NCBI RefSeq assembly: GCF_000527095.1
Contig: NZ_AZUN01000001.1
Span: 2,831,501-2,895,500 of the forward strand
Length of the DNA: 64,000 nucleotides
Direction of reading: 5' to 3'
Source: Methylomicrobium lacus LW14
GTDB taxonomy: Bacteria; Pseudomonadota; Gammaproteobacteria; Methylococcales; Methylomonadaceae
Shown here: positions 25,878 to 33,686 of the stretch, one piece after another
Position numbering within the stretch: position 1 is the stretch's first letter
Layout of the letters: every line of letters starts with the position of its first letter
Translations under genes and position numbers: made by a program
The notes under the pieces: generated by a model
The model's input: only the letters and a program-made list of their open reading frames with translations
Databases searched by the model: none
What the model was told of the DNA's origin: nothing

Positions 25878-26941
25878 GCAACGAACGCCCCGCATCCCTG
25901 AATCCTCCGCCCAGCGGTTACGCTGAATGGCTGATTGAGCTGAAACAGCGCATCCACACCGCCCGGCAGCGCGCTGCGCTGGCCGTTAACCGCGAGCTGG
26001 TGGGGCTGTACTGGAGTATCGGCAGCGAGATTCTGATGCGTCAAGCCGAGCAAGGTTGGGGCGCCAAGGTGATTGATCGGCTGGCGCATGATTTGCGCAC
26101 GGCCTTTCCCGAGATGAAGGGCTTCTCGCCGCGTAATCTCAAATACATGCGCGCTTTCGCCGAAGCCTGGCCGGATGCGGAATTTGTGCAAGGGGTGCTT
26201 GCACAATTGCCCTGGTATCACCACTTGGCGCTGCTGGACAAGCTGCCCAACCCCGAAACTCGCCGCTGGTACGCCGCCAAAGCGATTGAACACAACTGGT
26301 CGCGCAATATTCTGGTGATGCAGATCGAAACCCGGTTGCTGGAGCGTAGCGGCGCGGCAGTCACCAACTTCGAAGCCAGTTTGCCCAAAGTACAATCTGA
26401 TCTGGCGCGCGAGTCGCTGAAAGACCCTTATCGTTTCGACTTTCTCGGCCTGACCGACGAGGCGCAGGAGCGCGAGATCGAAAACGCCTTGGTGAAGCAC
26501 GTGACCGAATTCCTGCTGGAGCTGGGTGCGGGCTTTGCGTTTGTCGGGCGACAGGTACTGTTGGATGTGGGGGGAGACGAGTTTTTCATCGACCTGCTGT
26601 TCTACCACCTCAAGTTGCGCTGCTATGTGGTGATCGAACTCAAGGCCGGCAAGTTTATGCCCGAACATTTGGGGCAGCTTGGGTTTTATCTGACCGCTGT
26701 GGACCGCAAGGTCAAAAGCGAGCATGACAACCCAAGTATTGGCCTTTTGCTGTGCAAGAGCAAAAACAAGGTAGTGGCCGAATATGCCTTGGGCGATAAG
26801 AGCCAACCCATGGGCATTGCCGAATACAAACTGCTCGACTCTCTGCCTGCCGAACTACAAACCAGTCTGCCCAGTATCGAGCAAATTGAACAAGAGTTGG
26901 CAGGCGGCGATGATTTTGCTCAGGAGGATGAAGAGGCATGA
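25874..26941 (+). CDS. DUF1016 (YhcG-like) PD-(D/E)XK nuclease family protein
   Basis: 355 residues. The N-terminal half matches the DUF1016 helical domain (YAEWLIELKQRIHTARQRAALAVNRELVGLYWSIG), and the C-terminal half is a nuclease-like domain with GGDEFFIDLLFYHLKLRCYVVIELKAGKF; the Asp, Glu and Lys of FIDLLF...VIELKAG form the expected catalytic set. Such genes are often embedded in type I restriction loci, but their contribution is not settled. Translation is coupled to hsdS (ATGA). Its own stop overlaps a relic start resembling hsdR. Confidence 0.92.
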   Translation: MSNERPASLNPPPSGYAEWLIELKQRIHTARQRAALAVNRELVGLYWSIGSEILMRQAEQGWGAKVIDRLAHDLRTAFPEMKGFSPRNLKYMRAFAEAWPDAEFVQGVLAQLPWYHHLALLDKLPNPETRRWYAAKAIEHNWSRNILVMQIETRLLERSGAAVTNFEASLPKVQSDLARESLKDPYRFDFLGLTDEAQEREIENALVKHVTEFLLELGAGFAFVGRQVLLDVGGDEFFIDLLFYHLKLRCYVVIELKAGKFMPEHLGQLGFYLTAVDRKVKSEHDNPSIGLLLCKSKNKVVAEYALGDKSQPMGIAEYKLLDSLPAELQTSLPSIEQIEQELAGGDDFAQEDEEA

Positions 26942-27003
26942 GCGAATACATCGAAGTCGAACAACTTTTTTGCGGCAGTCGGACACAATATCCCTGCGGA
27001 TGA
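26938..27003 (+). pseudogene. Relic of an hsdR start (21-codon fragment)
   Basis: An ATG overlapping the DUF1016 stop (ATGA) encodes MSEYIEVEQ, which matches the first nine residues of the intact HsdR at 27746 (MSEYTEVEQ). It then diverges and stops at 27001-27003. Codons differ at synonymous positions, so this is not a fresh duplication of the current hsdR. The simplest reading is that hsdR originally followed directly here and was displaced or replaced when the FitAB segment arrived. Confidence 0.7.
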
Positions 27004-27026
27004 TCCGGCCGAGTAAAAACCAGGCA

Positions 27027-27055
27027 TTGGATTTGCATGCTATCAATGCTATCAT
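27027..27055 (+). promoter_or_regulatory. Predicted promoter and repeat operator of the FitAB module
   Basis: TTGGAT (27027-27032) and TATCAT (27050-27055) are spaced 17 bp apart. Two adjacent copies of ATGCTATCA (27037-27054) cover the spacer and the -10 box. Ribbon-helix-helix antitoxins usually repress their own operon, so these repeats are plausible FitA-binding sites. Confidence 0.5.
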
Positions 27056-27091
27056 TCTGCCAATGCAGCAATTACGATGAGGTAAGCAACG

Positions 27092-27325
27092 ATGGCTAAT
27101 TTGATCGTGCGCAACGTGGACGATGAAATCGCGAATGCACTGAAAATGCGGGCCAGCCGCCACGGCATCAGCGCCGAGGCCGAACACCGGCGAATTTTGG
27201 AGCAGGCGCTGACGCGCCCGAAAAAACGGCCTTTTCTCGAGGTGTTGAGCCAGATTCCCGATGTGGGCACCGATGAAGACTTTGCCCGGGTAGAGGATCA
27301 ACAGGCTCCGAACCCGTTTGACTGA
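27092..27325 (+). CDS. fitA: FitA-like ribbon-helix-helix antitoxin
   Basis: 77 residues. The N-terminal MANLIVRNVDDEIANALKMRASRHG is a typical Arc/FitA-type ribbon-helix-helix DNA-binding domain, and the C-terminal tail would wrap the toxin. The stop overlaps the toxin start by one base, the normal order for type II pairs. It should neutralise the PIN toxin and repress the pair's promoter. Confidence 0.93.
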   Translation: MANLIVRNVDDEIANALKMRASRHGISAEAEHRRILEQALTRPKKRPFLEVLSQIPDVGTDEDFARVEDQQAPNPFD

Positions 27326-27741
27326 TGTACTTACTGGACACCAACATCGTCAGTGAAATGCGTAAAAAAGATCGGGCAAATGCTGGGCTCAGACGTTTCG
27401 TTCGTCAACTCGCCGACCAGGATGCGCAAACCTATATCAGCGTGGTCACCGTCGGCGAGTTACGCCGTGGCGTCGATTTGATCCGGCACAGGGGCGACCT
27501 GGATCAGGCCCGGGCGCTGGAGACCTGGTTGCAATTCCTATTAAATGATTATGCTGACAACATCCTGGATTTTGGCAAGGAGGAAGCCCAGATCTGGGGG
27601 CGGTTGCGTGTACCTCATCCGGAAAATGCCCTGGATAAACAGATTGCCGCGACCGCGTTGAGCTATGGTTTTACCCTGGTGACACGCAACGTGCGGGATT
27701 TTGCCTTTACCGGCGTAACACTGCTCAATCCGTTCGAATAG
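27325..27741 (+). CDS. fitB: FitB/VapC-type PIN domain toxin
   Basis: 138 residues with the acidic PIN pocket: Asp in LLDTNIVSEMRK, Glu in TVGELRRG, and Asp in NALDKQIAATAL followed by VTRNVRDF. PIN toxins are RNases that typically cut tRNA or other RNA. The stop lies only 4 bp before hsdR, so the toxin-antitoxin pair and hsdR may be read on one transcript, linking toxin stability to the restriction locus. Confidence 0.94.
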   Translation: MYLLDTNIVSEMRKKDRANAGLRRFVRQLADQDAQTYISVVTVGELRRGVDLIRHRGDLDQARALETWLQFLLNDYADNILDFGKEEAQIWGRLRVPHPENALDKQIAATALSYGFTLVTRNVRDFAFTGVTLLNPFE

Positions 27742-27745
27742 CCTG

Positions 27746-30700
27746 ATGTCTGAATACACCGAAGTTGAACAGCCCTTCCTGCACCAGTTGCAAGACTTGG
27801 GCTGGGAGATCGTCGACCAGGGGCCGGATATTCCATCCGACCCGAGCAAAAGCCTGCGCCTGAATTTTCGCCAGTGGTTGCTGCCGGAAGTTTTTACACA
27901 ATCCGTCGCGGCGTTGAACACGACCGCCAACGGTACGCCCTGGCTGACCGATAAACAACTGCAGGATTTGCAGGACCAGGTTCTGCGCCAGCCTAACCGC
28001 ACCCTGCTGGAAGCCAACGAGGCCATACAGAAGCTGCTGTTCAAAGCTCAGGTGGATATGAGCGAGGTCACCGGCGAGCAGGACCCGGTGGTCAAATTGA
28101 TCGACTTTGCCAACCCGGAGAACAATCATTTTCTCGCGATCAACCAGTTCCGCATCGATACGCCGGGCGGCGTGAAGCAATTCATCATTCCCGACATCGT
28201 GCTGTTCGTGAACGGCATTCCGCTAATCGTGGTTGAGTGCAAAAAAGGCGGGCCGACCTGCGCCAACCCGATGGCGGAAGCCTTCGAGCAGTTGCAGCGT
28301 TATATGAACCAACGCAAGGCGACGAAGCAACAAGGGTTGAAAGAAGGCGAACCGCGCCTGTTTCACTGCAATATGCTGCTGATCCGCAGCAGCGGCGTCG
28401 AAGCCGATTACGGCACCATCACTTCCGGTGAAGAGCATTTCTACCCCTGGAAAACCCAGTGGCCACAGCCGGACAGCGTGGCCGAAGGCATGAACCAACA
28501 GCAGAAGCTGGTCAACGGCATGCTGAACAAAGCCAACCTGCTCAGCATGCTGCGCACATCCAGCGTGTTCATGGATACCGACGGCGGCCCGCGCATCAAG
28601 GTGGTGTGCCGCTACCAGCAGTTCCGAGCCGCCAATAAAATCATCGAGCGGCTGCGCAACGGACAATCCGTCGAGGAAAAAAGCGGCGTGGTCTGGCACA
28701 CGCAAGGGTCCGGCAAAAGTCTGACCATGGTGTTTGTGGCCCGCATGCTGCGCGCCTCCCGCGACCTGAACGATTACAAGATTTTGCTAATCAACGACCG
28801 GGTGGACCTGGAAGAGCAGCTCGCCGAAACCGCCACCCTGATCGGCGGCCGGGTGCATGTGATCGAAAGCCGCAAGAGGCTGCGCGAACAACTGGCCACG
28901 GACAGCTCCGACATCAACATGGTGATGGTGCACAAGTTCCAGTTGCACGACCAAAGCTTGCCGTTGAAAGTCGCCGAAGCCCTGGGCACCTATCAGGCCA
29001 TCCCATCCAGCCAGACTTTCGGAGTGGTCAATAACTCCTCGCGCATCGTACTGATGATCGACGAGGCGCACCGGACGCAAAGCTCGGATCTCGGCGACAA
29101 CATCTTTGAAGCTTTCCCCAATGCCGCCCGCATCGCCTTTACCGGCACGCCATTGATTACCGAGCGCCACGGCGAAAAGAAAACCGTGAAGCGCTTTGGC
29201 GATTACATCGATACCTACCGGTTGATGGATGCGGTGGAAGACGGCACCACCTTGCAGATTCTGTATGAGGGCCGCACTGCCGATGCGGCACTGAACGATA
29301 AGCACGGCTTTGAAACCCGGTTTGAAAATCTGTTCAAGGATCGCAGTGAAGAAGAGCTGTTGGCGATTAAGAAAAAATACGGCGCCACCGGCGATTTGCT
29401 GGAAGCCGAGCAGCGCATTGCCGCGATTGCCAAGGATATGGTGCAGCATTATCTGGAACATATCTTTCCCAATGGTTTCAAGGCGCAGGTGGTGTGCCAC
29501 TCCAAACTGGCGGCGGTGCGTTACCAGAAAGCCATTCATCAGGCGCTGACCGACACCGTGGCCGAACTGGAAGCGGTGCTGGAATCGGATGCTGAGCTGA
29601 TCCGTAAAATTCGTTTTCTGAAAGCGGCGGTGGTAATTTCCAGCGATGGCACCAACGAAGCGGCCTATATCACCGAAGCGCGCAATCAAGCCAAAGCCTG
29701 GAATGCGGTGGACAATTTCTGCAAGCCGTTCGACTTTGACGATCCGGACAAATCCTACAGCGGCATCGCCTTTCTGATCGTGTGCGACATGCTGCTGACC
29801 GGCTTTGATGCGCCGATCGAGCAGGTGATGTATCTCGACAAGAAAATCCGCGAGCACACCTTGCTGCAGGCCATTGCCCGCACCAACCGGGTGAAGCAAG
29901 GCAAGCAGCGCGGCTATGTAGTGGATTATATCGGCCTGACCGACAACCTCACCGACGCTTTGACGTTGTATGCCGCTGCCGATGAACAGCAGGAACTTGC
30001 CCTGGGGCTGAAAAATATCACCTCGGAAATGCCGGTGCTGGAAGAGCGCTACCAGCGCCTGTTGCAGTTATTCAGCGAGCACAAGGTCGCCAAGGTACGC
30101 GAGTTTGTCGAGGGCCAGTTGGCCAGTGTCGAGGAAGATGCCGCCGTGGTGCATGAGGCCGTCAAGCTTCTGAAGGATGAGAAAATCCGCGCCGACTTTG
30201 ACGTGTATCTGAAAAAATTCCTGATGAGTCTGGACATCATTCTGCCGAACAAGGCCGCCCATGCGTACCGGGTGCCGGCCAAACGCCTGGGTTATATTTT
30301 GCGGGTGACCAAAGAGCGTTATAAAGACACCAGCCTGAATCTGGGCGATGCCGGGCAGAAAGTGCGCGATCTGATCAACGAGCATTTGATCAGTCTGGGC
30401 ATCAACCCCAAGGTGCCGCCGATCGAGCTGTTGTCGGAGGACTTTATCGCCAAGTTGAATGAGCACGCTGGAGGCAACGCGGAAGCCAAAGCCAGCGAAA
30501 TGGAACACGCCATTCGCAAGCACTGCACCGTGCATCACGATGAGGACCCGGCGTTTTATAAAAGCTTGGCGGAGAAGGTCGAAAACCTGATTGACCAGTA
30601 TCAGGATCAATGGGATAAACTGGCCGAGGAGCTGGAAAAACTGCGCGCCGTGGCCATTGAAGGCCGCAAGCAAGGCGAGGAAGGCATGAGCAAGGAAGCA

Positions 30701-31012
30701 ACGACATTCTACGAGCACATTGCCAATGAAGCCTTTGACAACGGTGAAGTGCCCGCTGATGTCAAGCCCAAAATGAAGGCGCTGATGGAGGCCATCGTTG
30801 AGACCTTACAGCACAGCATTGGCAGCATCGATTTCTGGCACAACAGCGACAAGCAAAAGAAAACCCGTAGCGAAATTAAAACCGCACTGACCCTGACCGG
30901 CATTGTCGAACTCAAAGAAAACCGCGAACGCATCGCAATCGAAGTTATGAAACTGGCCAAGAATCGCCACGACGAATTACTGAAAGGCGCGGCGGGAGTT
31001 AACAACGCATGA
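27746..31012 (+). CDS. hsdR: Type I restriction endonuclease subunit HsdR
   Basis: 1088 residues. HsdR drives ATP-dependent DNA translocation and cleavage with HsdM and HsdS. Seen: the nuclease core PDIVLFVNGIPLIVVECKK (about 150-168), Walker A HTQGSGKSLTM (about 317), the DEAH box MIDEAHRTQ (about 437), AFTGTPLI (motif III), and motif VI-like QAIARTNRVKQG. The C-terminal 250 residues are helical, probably contacting the methylase. Start chosen at MSEYTEVEQPFL, 4 bp after fitB. The stop overlaps the YgjP gene by four bases. Confidence 0.97.
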   Translation: MSEYTEVEQPFLHQLQDLGWEIVDQGPDIPSDPSKSLRLNFRQWLLPEVFTQSVAALNTTANGTPWLTDKQLQDLQDQVLRQPNRTLLEANEAIQKLLFKAQVDMSEVTGEQDPVVKLIDFANPENNHFLAINQFRIDTPGGVKQFIIPDIVLFVNGIPLIVVECKKGGPTCANPMAEAFEQLQRYMNQRKATKQQGLKEGEPRLFHCNMLLIRSSGVEADYGTITSGEEHFYPWKTQWPQPDSVAEGMNQQQKLVNGMLNKANLLSMLRTSSVFMDTDGGPRIKVVCRYQQFRAANKIIERLRNGQSVEEKSGVVWHTQGSGKSLTMVFVARMLRASRDLNDYKILLINDRVDLEEQLAETATLIGGRVHVIESRKRLREQLATDSSDINMVMVHKFQLHDQSLPLKVAEALGTYQAIPSSQTFGVVNNSSRIVLMIDEAHRTQSSDLGDNIFEAFPNAARIAFTGTPLITERHGEKKTVKRFGDYIDTYRLMDAVEDGTTLQILYEGRTADAALNDKHGFETRFENLFKDRSEEELLAIKKKYGATGDLLEAEQRIAAIAKDMVQHYLEHIFPNGFKAQVVCHSKLAAVRYQKAIHQALTDTVAELEAVLESDAELIRKIRFLKAAVVISSDGTNEAAYITEARNQAKAWNAVDNFCKPFDFDDPDKSYSGIAFLIVCDMLLTGFDAPIEQVMYLDKKIREHTLLQAIARTNRVKQGKQRGYVVDYIGLTDNLTDALTLYAAADEQQELALGLKNITSEMPVLEERYQRLLQLFSEHKVAKVREFVEGQLASVEEDAAVVHEAVKLLKDEKIRADFDVYLKKFLMSLDIILPNKAAHAYRVPAKRLGYILRVTKERYKDTSLNLGDAGQKVRDLINEHLISLGINPKVPPIELLSEDFIAKLNEHAGGNAEAKASEMEHAIRKHCTVHHDEDPAFYKSLAEKVENLIDQYQDQWDKLAEELEKLRAVAIEGRKQGEEGMSKEATTFYEHIANEAFDNGEVPADVKPKMKALMEAIVETLQHSIGSIDFWHNSDKQKKTRSEIKTALTLTGIVELKENRERIAIEVMKLAKNRHDELLKGAAGVNNA

Positions 31013-31716
31013 ATACGCGCCGTGTCCGAGACATTGAATACCAGTTGCTGCCAGGCAGCCCGCGTAAAACGACCGATATCGTGATCGAACGCAACGGCGT
31101 CGTAACCGTGCGCCCGCCTGAAGATTACACGCCGGAACAGGTCGATGCGGTGGTCGAAAGCAAGCGCCTCTGGATTTATCGTAATCTGGCCGAGTGGAAA
31201 GACCTGAACGCCAGCGCCGTGGCGCGTGAATGGGTCAACGGCGAAACCTTTTTATACTTGGGCCGCGCCTATCGCCTGTCGCTGGTATCTGATCAGGCTT
31301 GTGCCTTGCAACTGAAAGAAGGCCGTTTCTGTCTGAGCCGTGCCGTGATCGAACAGGGCGGCACCGAAGCTGCCAGGCAGACATTCGAATCTTATTTTAG
31401 TGACAAAGGCATGCAGCGTTTCAGTGAGCGGGTAGCCTACTTCGCGCCGAAGGTCGGCGTCGACGTCGCCGGCATTAAAGTGAAAGAGATGGGTTACCGC
31501 TGGGCCAGTTGCGGCAAAAACGGCCAGCTCAATTTCCACTGGAAGTGCATGATGGCGCCGCCCCGAATCATCGATTACATCGTGGTGCACGAATTGTGTC
31601 ATTTTCATCACCGCGACCACACCGATGCGTTTTGGAATGAAGTGGACAAGGTGATGCCGGACTATCGTGAGCGCAAGGAATGGCTGCGAAAGCATGGGGC
31701 CGGCTTGACGGTATAG
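31009..31716 (+). CDS. YgjP-like (DUF45) metal-dependent peptidase
   Basis: 235 residues. The zinc motif HELCHFHHRDHTDAFW (HExxH plus a downstream His) marks the YgjP/DUF45 family, related to WLM/SprT-type metallopeptidases. YRWASCGKNGQLNFHW upstream of the motif is also family-typical. Its ATG overlaps the hsdR stop, so it is part of the restriction operon. DUF45 genes are recurrent companions of type I systems, but their substrate is not established. Confidence 0.93.
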   Translation: MNTRRVRDIEYQLLPGSPRKTTDIVIERNGVVTVRPPEDYTPEQVDAVVESKRLWIYRNLAEWKDLNASAVAREWVNGETFLYLGRAYRLSLVSDQACALQLKEGRFCLSRAVIEQGGTEAARQTFESYFSDKGMQRFSERVAYFAPKVGVDVAGIKVKEMGYRWASCGKNGQLNFHWKCMMAPPRIIDYIVVHELCHFHHRDHTDAFWNEVDKVMPDYRERKEWLRKHGAGLTV

Positions 31717-32231
31717 GTTTAACAAAAATGAATTGCGGCCTTCATCGCTTTCGGAAAGGCACGGCCGGATCTGCCGCTAAATGTTTCTATGCCGAGTTCC
31801 GCTGCCCATTGCCGCAAGCGCTCCTGTCCGAAGGCATCGCGTCCATGAGAGGAGATGCACTTACCTCCCCGCACTTTTAGCGCCGGTTTCGAGTTACAAT
31901 ATATATCTATTTATGTATGTATAACGATGAGGCACCGCTGGAGCGGTGAACAGGTATTCTTACACCGAAGCGTCACTACCCTTAAGTCAAGGCGGTTATC
32001 TCCCTCACCCTTCGGGAGAGGGTCGGGGTGAGGGGAATAAAATAAGGAAAAATACTTTATTTTGATCCCCTCATCCTAGCCTTCTCCCGGGGGGAGAAGG
32101 GACCTGCCATCCTTAACTTAATGGCAGTGACACCGAAGCGTGGGAACGATTGGAGTCTGTTTTGTTCGCCGAATGGCCTAAGATAAGCAGGCCTGTTTTT
32201 TGCTTTGAACATTAAGCTTGAGGTGCTGCCG
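31717..32231. other. 515-bp intergenic region containing a MITE
   Basis: No gene is supported. The main content is the 156-bp element at 31974-32129 with its 12-bp flanking repeats. A tight hairpin, CACCGCT-GG-AGCGGTG, lies at 31933-31948 just upstream of the left flanking repeat and has no T-tract. The stretch 31720-31930 shows nothing I can interpret. Confidence 0.6.
31962..32141. mobile_element. MITE with 12-bp flanking direct repeats, copy 2
   Basis: The element spans 31974-32129 (156 bp). Its ends are imperfect inverted repeats: CACTACCCTTAAGTCAAGG on the left and the reverse complement CACTGCCATTAAGTTAAGG on the right. The exact 12-mer ACACCGAAGCGT abuts both ends (31962-31973 and 32130-32141), as expected of a target-site duplication. 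The interior is palindromic and nearly identical over about 60 bp to the copy at 11053-11204. No ORF is inside, so it must be moved by a transposase elsewhere. Confidence 0.82.
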
Positions 32232-32519
32232 ATGAAAAAATGCCCTGCTTGCGGTCATGAAAACCCGCTGCCCGAGACGAAATGCCCCAAATGCGGGAGT
32301 TATTATTCGAAGATCATCGAACTGATCGACCAGGAAGCCGCCGACGAAGAGGAACGGTCGTTTCGCGGCCAATGCCGGCGCATCTTCCAGGCGGACAACG
32401 TCAAACTCGCGCTGAAGGCCGAATGCAAACGCTGGTGGGCCGGGCTCGGCGGCCGCGCCAAGTTCACCCTGTTCGTGATCTTCGTGTTCGTGTTTGCGCT
32501 GGTGGCTACGGTTTTGTAA
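32232..32519 (+). CDS. Small zinc-ribbon membrane protein
   Basis: 95 residues starting MKKCPACGHENPLPETKCPKCG; GAGGT is placed correctly upstream of this ATG, which is why the 9-codon longer frame was not used. Two CxxC pairs form a zinc ribbon at the N-terminus, a charged helix follows, and the last 20 residues (FTLFVIFVFVFALVATVL) are one transmembrane segment. Probably an inner-membrane protein with the zinc ribbon in the cytoplasm. Function unknown. Confidence 0.8.
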   Translation: MKKCPACGHENPLPETKCPKCGSYYSKIIELIDQEAADEEERSFRGQCRRIFQADNVKLALKAECKRWWAGLGGRAKFTLFVIFVFVFALVATVL

Positions 32520-32586
32520 GACTTTTGCCCGGCTCGGGCATTGCTGTGTATTATCCTTGTTTTTTCTATTATTTTTGGAGTTTTGA

Positions 32587-33597
32587 ATGCATCTGGTGAC
32601 CTTGATAAAAGGCGACGGTATCGGCCCTTCGATTATGGATGAGGCCGTCAAAGTGATTGACGCGTCCGGCGCAAAGATTCAGTGGGAAGAAGCACACGCG
32701 GGCCTCGGCGCGCACGAAAAATTCGGCACGCCGCTGCCCGAAGAAACGATGGCATCGTTCGACAAAACCCGGGTCGCCTTCAAAGGGCCATTGACCACGA
32801 TCGTCGGCACCGGCTTCCGCAGCATCAATGTCGCGCTGCGGCAAAAATACGAACTGTATGCGAACGTGCGTCCGGCCAAGAGCTGGCCCGGCGTCAAGAC
32901 CCGTTATGACAATGTCGATATCGTGATCGTTCGCGAAAACACCGAAGGCCTGTACGCGGGCCTCGAACATTATCTGACGCCGAAAAAGGACATCGCCGAG
33001 AGTCTGGCGGTCGTAACCCGCGCCGGTTCCGAGCGGATCATCGACTATGCGTTCAAATATGCGCGCGAGAACAACCGCAAGAAGGTGACCGTCTGCCATA
33101 AGGCCAATATCCTGAAATACACCCAGGGCCTGTTTCTGGATGTCGCGCGCGAAACCGCGGCGCGTTACCCGGACATTCAGTTCGACGAAAAAATCATCGA
33201 CGCAGCCTGCATGCATATGGTGATGAATCCGCAGCAGTTCGACGTGGTCGTCTGCACGAACATGTTCGGCGACATATTGTCCGACCTGACCGCGGGCCTG
33301 GTTGGCGGCCTGGGCTTGATTCCGGGCGCGAACATCGGCAACGACGCGGCGCTTTTCGAGGCGGTACACGGCAGCGCGCCAGACATCGCCGGTAAAAACC
33401 TGGCCAATCCGACCGCGGTAATCATGGCCGGCGCGATGATGCTGAGCCACTTGGGCGAGCAGGAAGCGGCCGACCGGGTGATCAAGGCAATCGAAAAGGT
33501 CGTGAATGAAGGCAAGTTCGTAACGCCGGATTTGAATCCGCATTCGAAAGCCGGCACGATCGAGATGGGCAACGCGATCGTTGACGCGATGGAATAA
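32587..33597 (+). CDS. icd: Isocitrate dehydrogenase, NAD-dependent type
   Basis: 336 residues of the isocitrate/isopropylmalate dehydrogenase family. The short length and segments LIKGDGIGPSIMDEAVKV, ANVRPAKSWPGV, VIVRENTEGLYAGLEH and NMFGDILSDLTAGLVGGLGLIPGANIG fit the NAD-linked, IDH3-like enzymes rather than the longer NADP enzyme of E. coli. It converts isocitrate to 2-oxoglutarate in the TCA cycle. acnB follows 1.9 kb downstream in the same direction, separated by a two-gene module that looks inserted. GGAG lies before the ATG. Confidence 0.92.
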   Translation: MHLVTLIKGDGIGPSIMDEAVKVIDASGAKIQWEEAHAGLGAHEKFGTPLPEETMASFDKTRVAFKGPLTTIVGTGFRSINVALRQKYELYANVRPAKSWPGVKTRYDNVDIVIVRENTEGLYAGLEHYLTPKKDIAESLAVVTRAGSERIIDYAFKYARENNRKKVTVCHKANILKYTQGLFLDVARETAARYPDIQFDEKIIDAACMHMVMNPQQFDVVVCTNMFGDILSDLTAGLVGGLGLIPGANIGNDAALFEAVHGSAPDIAGKNLANPTAVIMAGAMMLSHLGEQEAADRVIKAIEKVVNEGKFVTPDLNPHSKAGTIEMGNAIVDAME

Positions 33598-33615
33598 AAT
33601 CCGCCGTTCCAATAA

Positions 33616-33657
33616 GCACAAGATGCTGAGCACTTTTTTTCACTCAGCATCTTGTGC
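33616..33657. repeat. 15-bp perfect hairpin at the edge of the defence-like module
   Basis: GCACAAGATGCTGAG (33616-33630) and its exact complement (33643-33657) enclose a 12-nt loop containing a run of seven T. It lies 18 bp after the icd stop. The T-run is inside the loop rather than after the stem, so it is not a classical terminator, though it may still stop or stabilise the icd transcript. It also marks the left border of the AT-rich insert. Confidence 0.65.
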
Positions 33658-33686
33658 AACCGCAATTTCAACTTGATGAACCTTCA

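Noticed and set aside
31921..31950. Hammerhead-like sequence around the CACCGCT hairpin
   Set aside because: The required CUGANGA and GAAA core elements are not present.
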